Source: an uncultured Oscillospiraceae bacterium
GTDB lineage: Bacteria > Bacillota > Clostridia > Oscillospirales > Oscillospiraceae
Direction: 5' to 3'
Length of the DNA: 7,008 nt
Assembly: GCA_910578735.1 (NCBI GenBank)
Contig: CAJTSQ010000065.1
Coordinates: 1 to 7,008 of the forward strand
In this document: positions 6,563 to 7,008 of the stretch, piece after piece
Layout of the letters: each line of letters starts with the position of its first letter
Numbering within the stretch: position 1 is the stretch's first letter
Program-made: the position numbers and the translations under genes
Notes under the pieces: model-generated
What the model saw: only the letters and a program-made list of their open reading frames with translations
What the model was told of the DNA's origin: nothing
Database searches by the model: none

Positions 6563-6585
6563 TGGTGGACGATACAGGACTTGAA
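6563..6585 (-). other. tRNA 3'-end fragment, probable attachment-site copy of the integrated element
   Basis: Read on the minus strand: T-loop TTCAAGT (6585-6579), T-stem 3' side CCTGT (6578-6574), acceptor strand ATCGTCC (6573-6567), A73 (6566), CCA (6565-6563). Spacing (7-5-7-1-3) matches a tRNA 3' end exactly. The bases 5' of the loop (TCCTT) cannot pair with CCTGT, and no D-arm, anticodon arm or GGACGAT acceptor half precedes it. This is the displaced 3' end left when an element integrates into a tRNA gene. The acceptor/T-arm sequence is reminiscent of a tRNA-Val, but isotype cannot be read without an anticodon. Confidence 0.75.
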
Positions 6586-6594
6586 AAGGACTTG
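6576..6594. repeat. 8-bp direct repeat AGGACTTG with an 11-bp period at the att junction
   Basis: AGGACTTG occurs at 6576-6583 and again at 6587-6594. The first copy is part of the tRNA T-arm; the second lies just on the element side of the junction. The 11-bp period is about one helical turn, as expected for adjacent protein sites on one DNA face, but chance or slippage is possible. Confidence 0.4.
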
Positions 6595-6677
6595 TTATTA
6601 TTCGTTATGTACCGCAATCCCCTGTAACCGTTGAAAACACTGCATTTTCTACGCTCTGTGTTTCATGCTGTGGTGGC

Positions 6678-6723
6678 GTTGGTCATTGTTTTACACCTGA
6701 ATAACGACCAAACAATGACCAAA
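6678..6723. repeat. Cluster of TTTGGTC-type repeats and a 13-bp inverted repeat next to the integrase gene
   Basis: Perfect inverted arms TTGGTCATTGTTT (6679-6691) and AAACAATGACCAA (6710-6722) flank an 18-bp spacer. On the minus strand two tandem 11-bp units also occur, TTTGGTCATTG (6723-6713) and TTTGGTCGTTA (6712-6702), matching at 9 of 11 positions. That gives three copies of one short motif within 46 bp, between the integrase stop and the att fragment. Likely role: arm-type or excisionase binding sites of the recombinase (inference). No T-run follows, so a terminator is less likely. Confidence 0.6.
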
Positions 6724-6725
6724 TT

Positions 6726-7008
6726 TCACGCCCGCTTCCGCCCGAATTTCACCGGCAGAGCTTCGGACAGAGCGTCACAGGCGCGGGCCTGGGCTGTCTC
6801 GAAGGTGTGGGCATATATGTTTAGTGTGGTGGAGGTCTGGCTATGGCCCAGGGCGGCAGAGACAGCCCGCACGTCTTCTCCATTATAGATCAGCAGCGAA
6901 GCGTTCAGGTGGCGGAACTGATGGACACCATAGAAGGGTAAACCCTTTTCTCTACAAAATCCTTGGAGCCATTGATAGGGCTGCTGGAGGCCAATAGGGG
7001 AGCCGTCC
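6726..7008 (-). CDS. Tyrosine recombinase (phage/ICE-type integrase), C-terminal 93 residues (5' end beyond window)
   Basis: Site-specific recombinase that integrates and excises its element by a phosphotyrosine intermediate. The minus strand is open from the window edge to a TGA at 6728-6726. Numbering the visible residues from the edge: DGSPIG (1-6) ahead of the catalytic box, VHQFRHLNASLLI (28-40) with catalytic H29 and R32, LGHS with H55, and TTLNIYAHTFE with nucleophile Y65. The spacing between LGH and Tyr (10 residues) and the YAH context are typical of the Tn916/phage integrase group. The tail is basic (KFGRKRA). The first catalytic Arg and the core- and arm-binding domains lie outside the window. 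The gene's 3' end faces the att fragment about 140 bp away, the lambda-like order int then attachment site. The coding frame is intact as far as seen. Confidence 0.93.
   Translation of the reverse strand, partial: DGSPIGLQQPYQWLQGFCREKGLPFYGVHQFRHLNASLLIYNGEDVRAVSAALGHSQTSTTLNIYAHTFETAQARACDALSEALPVKFGRKRA

Larger units (their letters stand above)
6563..7008. mobile_element. Left end of an integrated genetic element (prophage, ICE or genomic island)
   Basis: Combines the tRNA 3' fragment, the recombinase-site-like repeats and the integrase gene in that order. The element body must run to the right, because the left side holds the tRNA's natural downstream hairpins. Nothing visible tells phage from conjugative element. 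Confidence 0.7.

Noticed and set aside
6631..6888. Plus-strand 85-codon frame
   Set aside because: It is antisense to the integrase C-terminus, whose catalytic H-x-x-R, LGH and Tyr motifs are clear on the minus strand.
1..7008. CRISPR array, insertion sequence, riboswitch or complete RNA gene
   Set aside because: No regularly spaced repeats, no transposase-like frame or terminal inverted repeats, no recognisable riboswitch, and the only tRNA-like sequence is a 3' fragment.

Overview
The window looks like a chromosome segment from an anaerobic Firmicute, most plausibly a GC-rich gut clostridium of the Oscillospiraceae type. This is an inference from strong AGGAGG-type ribosome binding sites, a YesL-family membrane protein, clostridial-style sugar phosphorylases and high GC in the operon. 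No rRNA or other taxonomic marker is present. All six genes I support lie on the minus strand and read right to left.

Positions 1-5384 hold a tightly packed operon, in transcription order: a YesL/DUF624 membrane protein (5384-4767), a GH16 endo-beta-glucanase without a signal peptide (4761-4027), a large phosphorylase of the GH94-related clan, most likely GH161-type beta-1,3-oligoglucan phosphorylase (4011-1351), and a GH94 disaccharide phosphorylase (1335 to beyond position 1). Gaps are 5-15 bp and each gene has its own strong Shine-Dalgarno sequence. Together they suggest cytoplasmic, phosphorolytic breakdown of imported beta-1,3-glucan (laminarin-like) oligosaccharides: GH16 shortens chains, the large phosphorylase trims oligomers to glucose-1-phosphate, and the GH94 enzyme phosphorolyses the final disaccharide. 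No transporter or regulator is in view.

Positions about 5400-6345 are clearly more AT-rich and contain one self-contained unit: a good sigma-A promoter (6317-6345), a gene for a small Gln/Pro/Ser-rich putative lipoprotein (5622-6290), and a strong rho-independent terminator (5561-5593). The lipoprotein signal peptide is interrupted by an in-frame TAG directly before its LAGC lipobox.

Positions about 6443-7008 are the boundary of an integrated mobile element. A tyrosine recombinase C-terminus (6726-7008, running off the window) is followed by a cluster of TTTGGTC-type repeats and an inverted repeat, then by what reads as the 3' end of a tRNA gene (T-loop to CCA, minus strand, 6563-6585) with no matching tRNA body. 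That fragment is the likely attachment-site copy. Two minus-strand RNA hairpins lie beyond it, probably the terminators of the tRNA gene that once stood here. The element should extend to the right, with the intact tRNA at its far end.
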